From CAWDZK01 sp963807005 (lineage in GTDB: Bacteria; Actinomycetota; Actinomycetes; JACCUZ01), in the NCBI GenBank assembly GCA_963807005.1, contig CAWDZK010000001.1, positions 434,001-498,000 of the forward strand: a stretch of 64,000 bases of DNA, written 5' to 3'. The position numbers and the translations under genes are program-made. Position 1 is the first letter of the stretch. Each line of letters opens with the position of its first letter. The notes below the pieces were generated by a model. The model was not told where the DNA came from, ran no database searches, and saw only the letters and a list, made by a program, of their open reading frames with translations. This document shows positions 24,304 through 32,447 of this stretch, piece after piece.

Positions 24304-24897
24304 GTGAGCCGTGCCCGGCGACTGCCGCGCCATCGCCGTCCCACCCGGCTGGCGCGTACCGCTGCGCCGATCGCCGTGGGCGGGGCGGTCGCCGTGGTGG
24401 CCCTGACCGCGACGCCGCTCGGGGACGCCCTGCGCGGGTCGCGGCCCGACAACGCACCGGCCCGCGGCCCGGGCCACGACGGGGTGGTGCTGGTCGCACC
24501 GGTCAACGGCGGCTCCGGCCCGGACCGCGCAGCGGCCCAAGGTGCCTCCCGGGCCGGGCGGCCCCCCGCCGCGGAAGGTGGCGCTGCCGCCGGTACCGGG
24601 CCGCAGACGGGGGCCGGCGGCGCCGCGTCACCGGTCACCATGCGCAGCAGCGGGGGCGGCGGCGCGGGCACCGGCCCGTCGCAGGAGGCGCCGGCGGCCG
24701 GCCGGTCACCGTCGCCGGGGTCCCACCCGTCGACGTCACCGGCCCCGAGCTCGCCCCCGGCAGGCGGGCTGCCGCTGCCCGTCCCCGCGCCGACGGCGAC
24801 CAGCCTGCCCCCCGTGCCGACGGTCCCTGCCGTGCCCACCCTGCCGGCCAGGCCGACACTGCCGGCGCCGGTCCCGAGCCTGCCGCTGCTGCCCTGA
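24304..24897 (+). CDS. Secreted or membrane-anchored Pro/Gly/Ala-rich protein
   Basis: 197-aa low-complexity protein. A basic N-terminus (SRARRLPRHRRPTRLARTAA) is followed by one hydrophobic segment (PIAVGGAVAVVALTATPL), which acts as a signal or anchor. The rest is Gly/Ala-rich and then Pro-rich, ending in PTLPAPVPSLPLLP, likely an extended cell-wall-spanning region. No enzymatic domain. It has a sigma-B-type promoter and a GGAGG Shine-Dalgarno, and a terminator 40 nt downstream. Function unknown. Confidence 0.65.
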   Translation: MSRARRLPRHRRPTRLARTAAPIAVGGAVAVVALTATPLGDALRGSRPDNAPARGPGHDGVVLVAPVNGGSGPDRAAAQGASRAGRPPAAEGGAAAGTGPQTGAGGAASPVTMRSSGGGGAGTGPSQEAPAAGRSPSPGSHPSTSPAPSSPPAGGLPLPVPAPTATSLPPVPTVPAVPTLPARPTLPAPVPSLPLLP

Positions 24898-24935
24898 GGG
24901 TCCTGCCTGACGTGCGACCTGCCCGGGCAGACGAC

Positions 24936-24972
24936 GACGCCCCGCCCGGCAGTGTGCGCCGGGCGGGGCGTC
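24936..24972. terminator. Bidirectional intrinsic terminator
   Basis: A perfect 15-bp stem (24936-24950 with 24958-24972, GACGCCCCGCCCGGC and its complement) encloses a 7-nt loop. It lies between the Pro-rich gene (+) and the tiny peptide gene (-) and closes both transcripts. Confidence 0.85.
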
Positions 24973-25015
24973 GGATGACCTGACGGGACCTCAGCGGGTC
25001 CCTCGTGGTCCTGGG

Positions 25016-25051
25016 TCAGTCGTCCCAGGGACCGAAGTCGTCCTCGACCAT
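25016..25051 (-). CDS. Tiny 11-residue peptide gene behind a FliA-type promoter
   Basis: An 11-codon reading frame encodes MVEDDFGPWDD and TGA. It has a near-ideal AAGGAG Shine-Dalgarno (25064-25059) 7 nt before the ATG, a FliA/WhiG-type promoter about 200 nt upstream and a strong terminator 43 nt downstream, so it forms a free-standing short transcript. In frame, an ATG at 25153 would give a 45-residue version (MDRRTPG...), but that ATG has no Shine-Dalgarno. The leader contains a CGCCCC-TTC-GGGGCG hairpin (25182-25196). The composition is strongly acidic with a Phe-Gly-Pro-Trp core. I do not recognise it. The rest of 24973-25344 holds no other gene. Confidence 0.45.
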   Translation of the reverse strand: MVEDDFGPWDD

Positions 25052-25260
25052 GTCTGGTCTCCTTCCGTGGTGCGCCACCGGCGACCCGCATCTGTCTCTC
25101 GGGTCCGCGTCGACGGCTGTTCTGGTTCCTGCCCCCGGGGTACGACGGTCCATGCACGCGAGATTCGCGGATCTGGTGCCGCGCCCCTTCGGGGCGGGGG
25201 ACCGGGCACTCGACTGCGAGCGCTCCGGGCAGCCACTGGGTGGGCTGCTGCCGATCAGTC

Positions 25261-25288
25261 TATCGGACATCCGTCCTGAAGACTTGAG
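25261..25288 (-). promoter_or_regulatory. FliA/WhiG-type promoter
   Basis: Read on the minus strand: CTCAAG at 25288-25283, 15 nt after it TCCGATAG-like sequence at 25267-25260. This fits the CTCAA-N15-17-GCCGATA pattern of actinobacterial flagellar sigma promoters, with T for G at the first -10 position. Transcription would start near 25252 and reach the tiny peptide gene. Confidence 0.55.
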
Positions 25289-25344
25289 CCCCCCGGGGGG
25301 AGGGGGGTGAACTCCTCCTGGCCGGCCGGTGTCGACCGCCCGGG

Positions 25345-27342
25345 TCAGCCGGCTCGGCTTCTCCGACGCCCGGCCCGCCGGGACAGGTAGTCGCTCACCA
25401 CGTACTGCCCGAGCCGCTGCGGGTCGGGCAGCAGCACCCGGCCGCCGTTGCGCCGGGCCAGGTCCTGCATGAACGCCGTCAGCCGGGGGTCGTCGTCCAG
25501 CTGGAACACGTTCAGCGTTGCCCCCCGCCGCGTCATCCGGTCGACCTCGACCACGGTCGCGGTCAGCGTCTCCGGTTCCGGCGGCCAGGCGAAGTACGGC
25601 CGGCCGCCGGGGAGCAGGTGCGCCGTCGGCTCCCCGTCGGTGACCACCAGAACGACCGGCTCGTGGTCGGGGTGCTTGTCGAGGAACGTCCCGGCCAGCA
25701 TCAGCGCGTGCTGCAGGTTGGTGCCCTGCACGTAGTCGGCGTCGAGGCTCGCGAGCTCGGTCGCCTGCAGGGTCCGCGCGTACGACGAGAAGCCGATGAT
25801 GGTCAGGGCGTCCTGCGGGAACTGGCCGGACACCAGCGCGTGCAGCGCGAGCGCGGTCGTCTTCGCCGCCCCCCAGGTGTCCCGCAGCACCATCGAGTAG
25901 GACAGGTCGACCAGCAGGCAGACCGCGGCGGAGGTACGCCGGTCGGTCTCCGCGACCTCGAAGTCCTCCGTCGACAGCCGGATCCCGCGGGACGAGCCGC
26001 CGTCGTTCGGCCGGGCCCGGTGCGCTCGCACCGCGTTCGTCAGCGTCCGGACGACGTCGAGCGGCTGCTCGTCGCCGAACTGCCACTGCCGGCTGGCCCC
26101 GGTCAGCTCGCCGGCCTGGCCGGCGTCGGCGACGTCGTGGCCACCACGGTTCGCGGACCGGAGGTCGGCGAACACGTGCCGCAGCGCGGTCTGCCCGAGC
26201 CGCCGCACCGCCTTTGCGGTCAGGTCGAGCCGGTCACCGGACCGGGTGAGGTAGCCCTGCTCCTCCAGCTCGCGCTCCAGCCGGCGCAGCTCGCGCAGGT
26301 CGTCGGCCGCGCCCCGGCCCAGCGCCCGCCGCACCGCCTCCTCGTCGACGTCCTCGAGGCTGGCACCGGGGTAGTCCTGCGCCAGCGTCGACTCGAGCTC
26401 GTCGAGCTCGGCCAGGTCCTGGAGAGCGCTGGTTCCCTCCCCAGCGCCCATCGGCTCGTCACCCTGCATCCGTTCCCTGCTGCGCCAGTCCAGGTCCGGG
26501 CGCCGCGCCCGCAGCGCCTCGCCCAGCTGGGCCATCTCGCGAGCCAGGTCCATGTCCTCCAGCGCCCCCGCCATCAACGCCGCGAGCTCCTCCCGCTGCT
26601 GGGGCGACAGGGAGCGCATCATCCGCTCGGCTGCGGCGGCCCGGCGGGCCAGCGAGTCGACCAGCTCGTCGAGGTCGCGGGGCTGGTCCGGGAACATGTC
26701 GCCGTACCGCGACATGAACTCGTCGAACTGCTCCTGGGTGTGCTCGCCCCGGGCGTCGGCGGCCAGCATGGCGTTGAGGCCGGCCATCATGTCCTTGATC
26801 CGGGACATCGCCTCCGGGTCGGGGTTCTCCAGCGCCTGCTTCATCCCACGGAACTGGGTGTCGAGCACCTCGCTGCGCAGCAGCTCCTTGATCTGCTCGA
26901 AGGTCTGCCGGGCCTCGGCGGAGCGCCAGTCGTAGGAGTCGAGCTCGCGCACCGCGCGGGCCGGGTCGGACGGCAGCGCGTCGAGGGTCGCCTCACGGAA
27001 CCGGGCGTCGTCGGAGGGATCGGGGAACAGCGCGGACCGCTCCTGCCCCACTGCCGTGTCGATGAGCCGGCGCACCTCCTCGAGGGTGCCGCCCAGGCGG
27101 CCCTGCTCGCGCAGCTGCCGGCGCTGCTCCCGGATCCGGCGCAGCATGTCGTCCAGCCCGCGCGGGCCGGCTGTGTCGTCACCACGCCGCAGCAGCTGCC
27201 GCAGCGCGTCCCGCGGCGACCACCCGCCGAGCACGTCGTCCCCGAGCCGGTCCAGCGCCCGCCGGACGTCGTACGGCGCCGCGAGCGGGTCGGGCCCGTC
27301 GTGCCAGCTGCCGTACCGGTACCCACGGGGCGGGCGGGGCAT
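25345..27342 (-). CDS. VWA domain protein (MoxR/ChlD-type partner)
   Basis: 665-aa protein. Residues 1-400 are helical and highly charged, with no recognised domain. The C-terminal 190 residues are a von Willebrand A domain with a MIDAS-like site (LLVDLSYSM near residue 480 and VVTDGEPT near 575), which binds Mg2+. Such proteins pair with AAA+ ATPases of the ChlI/MoxR type, and that partner is encoded 3 nt upstream. The pair probably remodels or inserts a metal into a target complex. The target is unknown. Confidence 0.82.
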   Translation of the reverse strand: MPRPPRGYRYGSWHDGPDPLAAPYDVRRALDRLGDDVLGGWSPRDALRQLLRRGDDTAGPRGLDDMLRRIREQRRQLREQGRLGGTLEEVRRLIDTAVGQERSALFPDPSDDARFREATLDALPSDPARAVRELDSYDWRSAEARQTFEQIKELLRSEVLDTQFRGMKQALENPDPEAMSRIKDMMAGLNAMLAADARGEHTQEQFDEFMSRYGDMFPDQPRDLDELVDSLARRAAAAERMMRSLSPQQREELAALMAGALEDMDLAREMAQLGEALRARRPDLDWRSRERMQGDEPMGAGEGTSALQDLAELDELESTLAQDYPGASLEDVDEEAVRRALGRGAADDLRELRRLERELEEQGYLTRSGDRLDLTAKAVRRLGQTALRHVFADLRSANRGGHDVADAGQAGELTGASRQWQFGDEQPLDVVRTLTNAVRAHRARPNDGGSSRGIRLSTEDFEVAETDRRTSAAVCLLVDLSYSMVLRDTWGAAKTTALALHALVSGQFPQDALTIIGFSSYARTLQATELASLDADYVQGTNLQHALMLAGTFLDKHPDHEPVVLVVTDGEPTAHLLPGGRPYFAWPPEPETLTATVVEVDRMTRRGATLNVFQLDDDPRLTAFMQDLARRNGGRVLLPDPQRLGQYVVSDYLSRRAGRRRSRAG

Positions 27343-27345
27343 GGC

Positions 27346-28788
27346 CTAGGACCCGTACCTGATGCCGCCGGTCGGGCCGTCGTCCTTGCTGATGCGCCGG
27401 TTGAGGTACAGGCCCTCGAGGGCGAACTCCAGGGCAGCGGCGGCCAGCTCCGGCGTCTCCGCGCCCTCGTCCACCCCGAGGAGCTCGAGCAGGTGCGCGA
27501 GGCCGGGGAGCGGTCCGACCTGCTCCAGGAGCCGTCGCCCGGGAACGAGGTCGCCGCTGTCGACCTGCAGTCCCTCGTCGAACTTGGCGATCAGCGCCTG
27601 CAGGTCGGAGGCGCCGAGGTGGTGCCGGAACGTCTCGGCGGTGGCCTTCCGCAGCAGGTGCGCGAGCACCTCGGCCTCCCGGCCCTCCTCGTCGACCTCG
27701 AACTCCACCTTGCCGAGCAGGCTGGGCACGACCGCGGGCAGGTCGCAGACCCGCGCCACCGCGGGCTCCTCACCGGTGAGTGCGGAGCGCCGCAGCGCGG
27801 ACGCGGCCGCGGTCTCGGCGGCGGCGACCCCGAACCGTGCGGAGACACCGGAGCGCGCGTCCACCGCGGGCGAGTCGCGGACCTGCCGGGTGAACCGGGC
27901 GATCAGCTCGATGAGGAAGTCCGGCACCAGCGCCGCGAGGTCCGCCTCCTGCCGGATGACGCCGATCTCGTCCTCGAGCAGGTCGGGGTAGTGGGTGCGG
28001 ATCTCGGCCCCGAACCGGTCCTTGAGCGGGGTGATGATGCGGCCGCGGTTCGTGTAGTCCTCCGGGTTGGCGCTGGCCACCAGCAGCACGTCCAGCGGCA
28101 GTCGCAGCGCGTAGCCGCGCACCTGGATGTCGCGCTCCTCGAGCACGTTGAGCAGCGAGACCTGGATCCGCTCGGCCAGGTCGGGCAGCTCGTTGATGGC
28201 GAAGATGCCGCGGTTGGTACGGGGGACCAGGCCGTAGTGCACGGTTTCCGGGTCACCGAGCGTGCGCCCCTCGGCGACCTTGATCGGGTCGATGTCCCCG
28301 ATGAGGTCGCCCACCGAGGTGTCCGGGGTCGCCAGCTTCTCGCCGTACCGCTCGCTGCGGTGCTGCCACCCGACCGGGAGGTCGTCGCCGAGCTCGGCGT
28401 GCAGCCGCCGGCACCGGGAGCAGACCGGCACCGCGGGGTGGTCGTTGATCTCGCAGCCGTCGACGACGGGCGTCCACTCGTCGAGCAGGGTGGTGAGGGT
28501 ACGGATGAGCCGGGTCTTGCCCTGGCCGCGCTCGCCCAGGAGCACCAGGTCGTGCCCGGCGAGCAGCGCGCGCTCGAGGGCGGGAAGAACGGTCTCGTCG
28601 AAGCCGACGATGCCCTCGAACCGGGGCTGTCCGGACCGCATCAGCTCGAGCAGGTTCTCCCGCACCTCCACCCGCACCGGGCGGTGCACGTGACCGGACG
28701 CGCGCAGCCCGGCCAGGGTCGTCGCGGCAGGTCTCGGGTCAGCCGGCCCAGCGGGGCTGGGGGAGGTGGTGGTAGGTCGCTCGGGCAC
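27346..28788 (-). CDS. AAA+ ATPase of the Mg-chelatase ChlI/MoxR type
   Basis: 480-aa AAA+ protein. Walker A is LLGERGQGKTRL (about residue 90). The Walker B/sensor region is GIFAINELPDLAERIQVSLLNVLEERD, and sensor 1 is LLVASANPEDYTNRGRI. A CSRCRRLH insertion between Walker A and B could bind a metal. The family is often misnamed sigma-54 activator; the hallmark GAFTGA loop is absent. The start is GTG 28788. It forms an operon with the VWA gene and is divergent from the FIST gene. Confidence 0.85.
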   Translation of the reverse strand: MPERPTTTSPSPAGPADPRPAATTLAGLRASGHVHRPVRVEVRENLLELMRSGQPRFEGIVGFDETVLPALERALLAGHDLVLLGERGQGKTRLIRTLTTLLDEWTPVVDGCEINDHPAVPVCSRCRRLHAELGDDLPVGWQHRSERYGEKLATPDTSVGDLIGDIDPIKVAEGRTLGDPETVHYGLVPRTNRGIFAINELPDLAERIQVSLLNVLEERDIQVRGYALRLPLDVLLVASANPEDYTNRGRIITPLKDRFGAEIRTHYPDLLEDEIGVIRQEADLAALVPDFLIELIARFTRQVRDSPAVDARSGVSARFGVAAAETAAASALRRSALTGEEPAVARVCDLPAVVPSLLGKVEFEVDEEGREAEVLAHLLRKATAETFRHHLGASDLQALIAKFDEGLQVDSGDLVPGRRLLEQVGPLPGLAHLLELLGVDEGAETPELAAAALEFALEGLYLNRRISKDDGPTGGIRYGS

Positions 28789-28790
28789 GC

Positions 28791-28809
28791 TCCCGACCGT
28801 ACGTCGGGT
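28791..28809. promoter_or_regulatory. 19-nt palindromic motif shared with the 11-kb promoter
   Basis: TCCCGACCGTACGTCGGGT is identical to 11009-11027. It holds the inverted repeat CCCGAC-N5-GTCGGG and lies between the divergent AAA/VWA operon and the FIST gene. Here the -35 GTTT of the 11-kb site is replaced by GCTC, so it may be an operator shared by both loci or a weak sigma-B promoter for FIST. Confidence 0.5.
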
Positions 28810-28850
28810 GGGGACTGTTTCCCAGGCCGTCCTGAGGCCAGGATGGGAGG

Positions 28851-30032
28851 GTGCGGACCACCAGCCGGGCGACCGGGGTGCGGTGCGGTGACGGCATCGC
28901 CGTCGATGCCGACCTGGTGCGCGCCGCGGGGGCAGCGGCCCGCGGGGCCCTGCTCGCCCTCGGCGGCGCCGCGCCCGACCTGGCGTTCGTCTTCGCCTGC
29001 GGGCCGGAGCCCGACGACGTCGCAGCCGCGCTGGAGCGGGCCGGTGAGCTGTCCGGTGCCACCACCGTCATCGGGTGCAGCGCCCCCGGCGTCATCGGCG
29101 GCGGCCGGGGCGTCGAGCTCACGTCGTCGGTGAGCGTGTGGGCGGGGTGCCTCCCCGGCGTCGCGCTGCGCTCGTTCCATCTGGAGGTGCTGCGCACGTC
29201 GGAGTCGATCGCCGTGGTCGGCATGCCGGTGCACCGTGACGAGGACCGGGCCGGGGTGCTGCTGGCCGACCCGTGGTCGTTCCCGGTCGACGGGTTCGTC
29301 GAGCAGGCGAACGAGGCGATCCCGGGACTCCAGCTCAGTGGTGGCAACGCGTCCGGGATGCGCGGCGCCGGCTCGACGAGGCTGCTGGCCGACGGCGTGG
29401 TGCGCGACCGCGGGGCCGTCGGTGTGGTCCTCGCGGGCGACGTGGCACCGGTGCCGGTGGTGAGCCAGGGCTGCCGCCCGGTCGGCCCCACGATGACCGT
29501 GACCGCCGCGGAGGGGAACGTGCTGCTCGGCCTGGCCGGTGTCCCGGCCACGGTCAAGCTGGAGCAGGTGCTGCTGTCGCTGCCCCCGGCCGAGCAGGCC
29601 CTGGTCAGCGAGGGGCTGCACCTCGGCGTCGCGATGGACGAGTACGTCGACGAGCACCGCCTCGGCGACTTCCTGGTCCGCGGCGTGGTCGGAGCCGACG
29701 GGAAGCGCGAGGGGCTGGTGGTGGAGGACACCGTCGAGGTCGGGCAGACCGTTCAGCTGCAGGTCCGGGACGCGGACAGCGCAGACAACGATCTCGCCCG
29801 TCGGCTGGCGATGGTGCCGGGAGACGTCGCCGGGGCGCTGCTGTTCTCCTGCGCCGGGCGCGGTGCCGACCTGTTCGGGACCGCCGACCACGACGTCCAG
29901 GCGGTGCGCACCGGCCTGCGGACGGCCGGCGTGGCCGGGTTCTTCGCCGCCGGGGAGATCGGGCCGGTGGCCGGGCGCAGCCACCTGCACAGCGTCACCG
30001 CGTCCGTGCTGGCGTTCCTCGACCGGCCGTGA
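28851..30032 (+). CDS. FIST N/C sensory domain protein
   Basis: 393-aa protein with FIST_N (about 25-215) and FIST_C (about 225-375) domains. Recognisable parts are VIGCSAPGVIGGG, LSGGNASG and the C-terminal GALLFSCAGRG and FFAAGEIGPV. FIST domains are intracellular sensors for small ligands, probably amino acids, and often pair with signalling proteins. Here it stands alone. The GTG start at 28851 has AGGA 6 nt upstream. The promoter region carries the motif shared with the GGAD operon. Confidence 0.85.
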   Translation: MRTTSRATGVRCGDGIAVDADLVRAAGAAARGALLALGGAAPDLAFVFACGPEPDDVAAALERAGELSGATTVIGCSAPGVIGGGRGVELTSSVSVWAGCLPGVALRSFHLEVLRTSESIAVVGMPVHRDEDRAGVLLADPWSFPVDGFVEQANEAIPGLQLSGGNASGMRGAGSTRLLADGVVRDRGAVGVVLAGDVAPVPVVSQGCRPVGPTMTVTAAEGNVLLGLAGVPATVKLEQVLLSLPPAEQALVSEGLHLGVAMDEYVDEHRLGDFLVRGVVGADGKREGLVVEDTVEVGQTVQLQVRDADSADNDLARRLAMVPGDVAGALLFSCAGRGADLFGTADHDVQAVRTGLRTAGVAGFFAAGEIGPVAGRSHLHSVTASVLAFLDRP

Positions 30033-30057
30033 CGGAGCCCCTGGCACACTGACCGCC

Positions 30058-31281
30058 ATGACGACGCCGTCGAAGGACCTGCCGGTCACGGTGGACGACG
30101 TCAAGGCGGCCCGGGCCCTGATCGAGGGGGTCGTCCGGGACACGCCGGTGCAGGGGTCACGGCCGCTCTCGGAGCGGGTCGGCGGGCCGGTGTGGCTCAA
30201 GTGCGAGAACCTGCAGCGCGCCGGCTCGTTCAAGATCCGCGGCGCGTACACCCGGATCGCCCGGCTCTCCGAGGAGGAGAGCGCCCGCGGCGTGGTCGCC
30301 GCAAGTGCCGGCAACCACGCGCAAGGGGTGGCCCTCGCCGCGACCCTGCGCGGCATCCGGTCGACGGTCTTCATGCCCGAGGGTGCGCCGATCCCCAAGG
30401 TGCAGGCCACCAAGGCATACGGCGCCGAGGTCCGGTTCCACGGCTCGTCGGTCGACGACGCGCTCACGGCGGCGCTGGCCTTCGCCGAGGAGACCGGCGC
30501 GGTGCTGGTGCACCCGTTCGACCACGTCGACATCGTGGCCGGTCAGGGGACGGTCGGGCTGGAGATCCTCGAGCAGGTGCCCGACGTACGCACCGTCGTC
30601 GTGTGCACCGGCGGCGGCGGCCTGCTCGCCGGCATAGCGCTGGCGGTGAAGTCGACCAGGCCGGACGTCCGGGTCGTCGGTGTGCAGGCAGAGAGCGCAG
30701 CCGCCTACCCGGCATCGCTGGCCGCGGGCCATCCGGTGCCGCTGGACCGGATGACGACCATGGCCGACGGCATCGCCGTCGGCTGCCCCGGCACCGTTCC
30801 CTTCGGGTTGGTCCGGGAGCTGGTCGACGAGATCGTCACGGTCTCCGAGGAGTCCATGTCACGGGCCCTGCTGCTCTGCCTGGAGCGGGCCAAGCTCGTC
30901 GTCGAGCCGGCCGGCGCAGCCGGGGTCGCGGCCTTGATGGACGACCCCCGCGCGTTCGAGCCGCCCGTGGTCGTCGTGCTCTCCGGCGGCAACATCGACC
31001 CCCTGCTGCTCATGCGGGTGCTCCGGCACGGCCTCGCCGTGGCCGGCCGGTTCCTCTCCTTCCGGGTGCGGATCTCGGACAAGCCCGGCGCCCTGGTCGA
31101 GCTGCTCACCGAGGTGGCGGCGGCCGGCGCGAGCGTGGTCGAGGTCGAGCACGTGCGGACCGACGCCCGCCTCTCCGTGGACGAGGTCGAGGTCCGGCTG
31201 CAGCTGGAGACCCGGGGCGAGGAGCACTGCGAGCAGGTCCTGGCCCGGCTGCGCACGGCCGGCTACCACCTGGTGTTCTGA
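30058..31281 (+). CDS. ilvA: Threonine ammonia-lyase
   Basis: PLP enzyme that turns threonine into 2-oxobutanoate and ammonia, the entry to isoleucine synthesis or threonine catabolism. The PLP lysine is in GSFKIRGAY (about residue 57), SAGNHAQGVA and GGGGLLAGIA bind the cofactor. A single C-terminal ACT domain (about 325-407) is the regulatory part. At 407 aa with one ACT domain it resembles the TdcB/short IlvA type; which role it plays cannot be decided. A leaderless start at ATG 30058 is likely. Confidence 0.88.
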   Translation: MTTPSKDLPVTVDDVKAARALIEGVVRDTPVQGSRPLSERVGGPVWLKCENLQRAGSFKIRGAYTRIARLSEEESARGVVAASAGNHAQGVALAATLRGIRSTVFMPEGAPIPKVQATKAYGAEVRFHGSSVDDALTAALAFAEETGAVLVHPFDHVDIVAGQGTVGLEILEQVPDVRTVVVCTGGGGLLAGIALAVKSTRPDVRVVGVQAESAAAYPASLAAGHPVPLDRMTTMADGIAVGCPGTVPFGLVRELVDEIVTVSEESMSRALLLCLERAKLVVEPAGAAGVAALMDDPRAFEPPVVVVLSGGNIDPLLLMRVLRHGLAVAGRFLSFRVRISDKPGALVELLTEVAAAGASVVEVEHVRTDARLSVDEVEVRLQLETRGEEHCEQVLARLRTAGYHLVF

Positions 31282-31288
31282 CCGCCCC

Positions 31289-31337
31289 TTGACGTTCACC
31301 GTTCGCGATGTATCGTGTCTTCGAACGCGATACATCG
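31289..31337 (+). promoter_or_regulatory. Promoter with PadR-type operator for the ABC exporter
   Basis: The -35 is TTGACG (31289-31294) and a TATCGT -10 is at 31311-31316. The inverted repeat CGATGTATCG (31306-31315) and CGATACATCG (31328-31337), 12 nt apart, overlaps the -10 and start site. ATGTATCG...CGATACAT symmetry is characteristic of PadR-family repressors that control drug-type ABC exporters. No padR gene is next to it, so the repressor must act from elsewhere. Confidence 0.65.
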
Positions 31338-31436
31338 TGTTTGGGCGAGCTGATCGATGAGTACCGCCGTGGCGGGCGGTCAGAGCCTCGACGACTATCG
31401 GGAGGAACGCAGGGTGACATCGGAGGAGCGGGACGT

Positions 31437-32447
31437 ATGACGAACGCGATCGTGGCCGAGGGTCTGGTCAAGCGGTACGGCAAGGTGACCGCCCTCGACG
31501 GGCTGGACCTGGCGGTGGCCGAGGGCACGGTCGTCGGGCTGCTGGGGCCGAACGGTGCAGGCAAGACCACGGTGGTGCGCATCCTCACCACCCTGCTCGA
31601 GCCGGACGAGGGCACGGCGACCGTCACCGGTCTCGACGTCGTGCGGGAGGCGCGGGCGCTGCGGCGGGTGATCGGGCTCTCCGGCCAGAACGCCGCGGTG
31701 GACGAGCACCTCACCGGGTTCGAGAACCTCGACATGGTCGGGCGGCTGTACCACCTGGGGCGCGCCGCCAGCCGGGAGCGGGCGCACGAGCTGCTGGAGC
31801 GTTTCGACCTCGTCGAGGCGGGCGGGCGCCCGGCGAAGACCTACTCGGGCGGGATGCGGCGCCGACTCGACCTGGCGTCCGCCCTGGTGGCGGAGCCGCC
31901 GGTCCTGTTCCTCGACGAGCCCACGACCGGGCTCGACCCGCGCAGCCGCCTCGGCATGTGGGACGTCATCGCCGACCTGGTCCGCGGTGGCACCACGTTG
32001 CTGCTCACCACCCAGTACCTCGAGGAGGCCGACCAGCTCGCCGACCGGATCGCCGTCATCGACCACGGCCGGGTGATCGCGCAGGGCACGGCCGACGAGC
32101 TCAAGGACCAGGTCGGCGGCGAGCGGCTCGAGCTGACGGTCGCCGACGCCGGACAGGTGGAGGTCGCCCGGAACGCTCTGGCGCCCATCGCCCTCGGGGA
32201 GGCTCAGCTGGACCGTGACGGCCGGCGGTTGACGGTGTCGGTCGACGGCGGCTCGGCCGTCCTGATCGCGGCGATCCGCGAGCTGGACCTCGCCGGTGTC
32301 GTCGTCTCGGACATCGGCCTGCGCCGGCCCACCCTGGACGACGTCTTCCTGAGCCTCACCGGGCACGCGGCCGAGGACGCGGCCGAGGACAACGACGCCT
32401 CGCGCGACGAGCAGATGACGACGAAGGAAGAGGTGGCGGCTCGATGA
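31437..32447 (+). CDS. ABC-2 exporter ATP-binding protein (DrrA-like)
   Basis: 336-aa ATPase. Walker A is GPNGAGKTT, the signature is YSGGMRRRLD, Walker B is PVLFLDEPTTGLDP, and the DrrA-type C-terminal extension fills the last 110 residues. The family powers daunorubicin-type drug or lipid export. ATG 31437 has GGAGGAG 8 nt upstream; an earlier in-frame ATG at 31308 lies inside the operator and is rejected. It overlaps the permease gene (ATGA). Confidence 0.9.
   Translation: MTNAIVAEGLVKRYGKVTALDGLDLAVAEGTVVGLLGPNGAGKTTVVRILTTLLEPDEGTATVTGLDVVREARALRRVIGLSGQNAAVDEHLTGFENLDMVGRLYHLGRAASRERAHELLERFDLVEAGGRPAKTYSGGMRRRLDLASALVAEPPVLFLDEPTTGLDPRSRLGMWDVIADLVRGGTTLLLTTQYLEEADQLADRIAVIDHGRVIAQGTADELKDQVGGERLELTVADAGQVEVARNALAPIALGEAQLDRDGRRLTVSVDGGSAVLIAAIRELDLAGVVVSDIGLRRPTLDDVFLSLTGHAAEDAAEDNDASRDEQMTTKEEVAAR

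Noticed and set aside
27346..28788. Sigma-54 activator annotation for the AAA gene
   Set aside because: The GAFTGA loop and helix-turn-helix are missing; motifs and VWA neighbour fit ChlI/MoxR.
31308..31436. N-terminal extension of the ABC ATPase from ATG 31308
   Set aside because: The start lies inside the operator and promoter; ATG 31437 has a strong Shine-Dalgarno and the normal family N-terminus.
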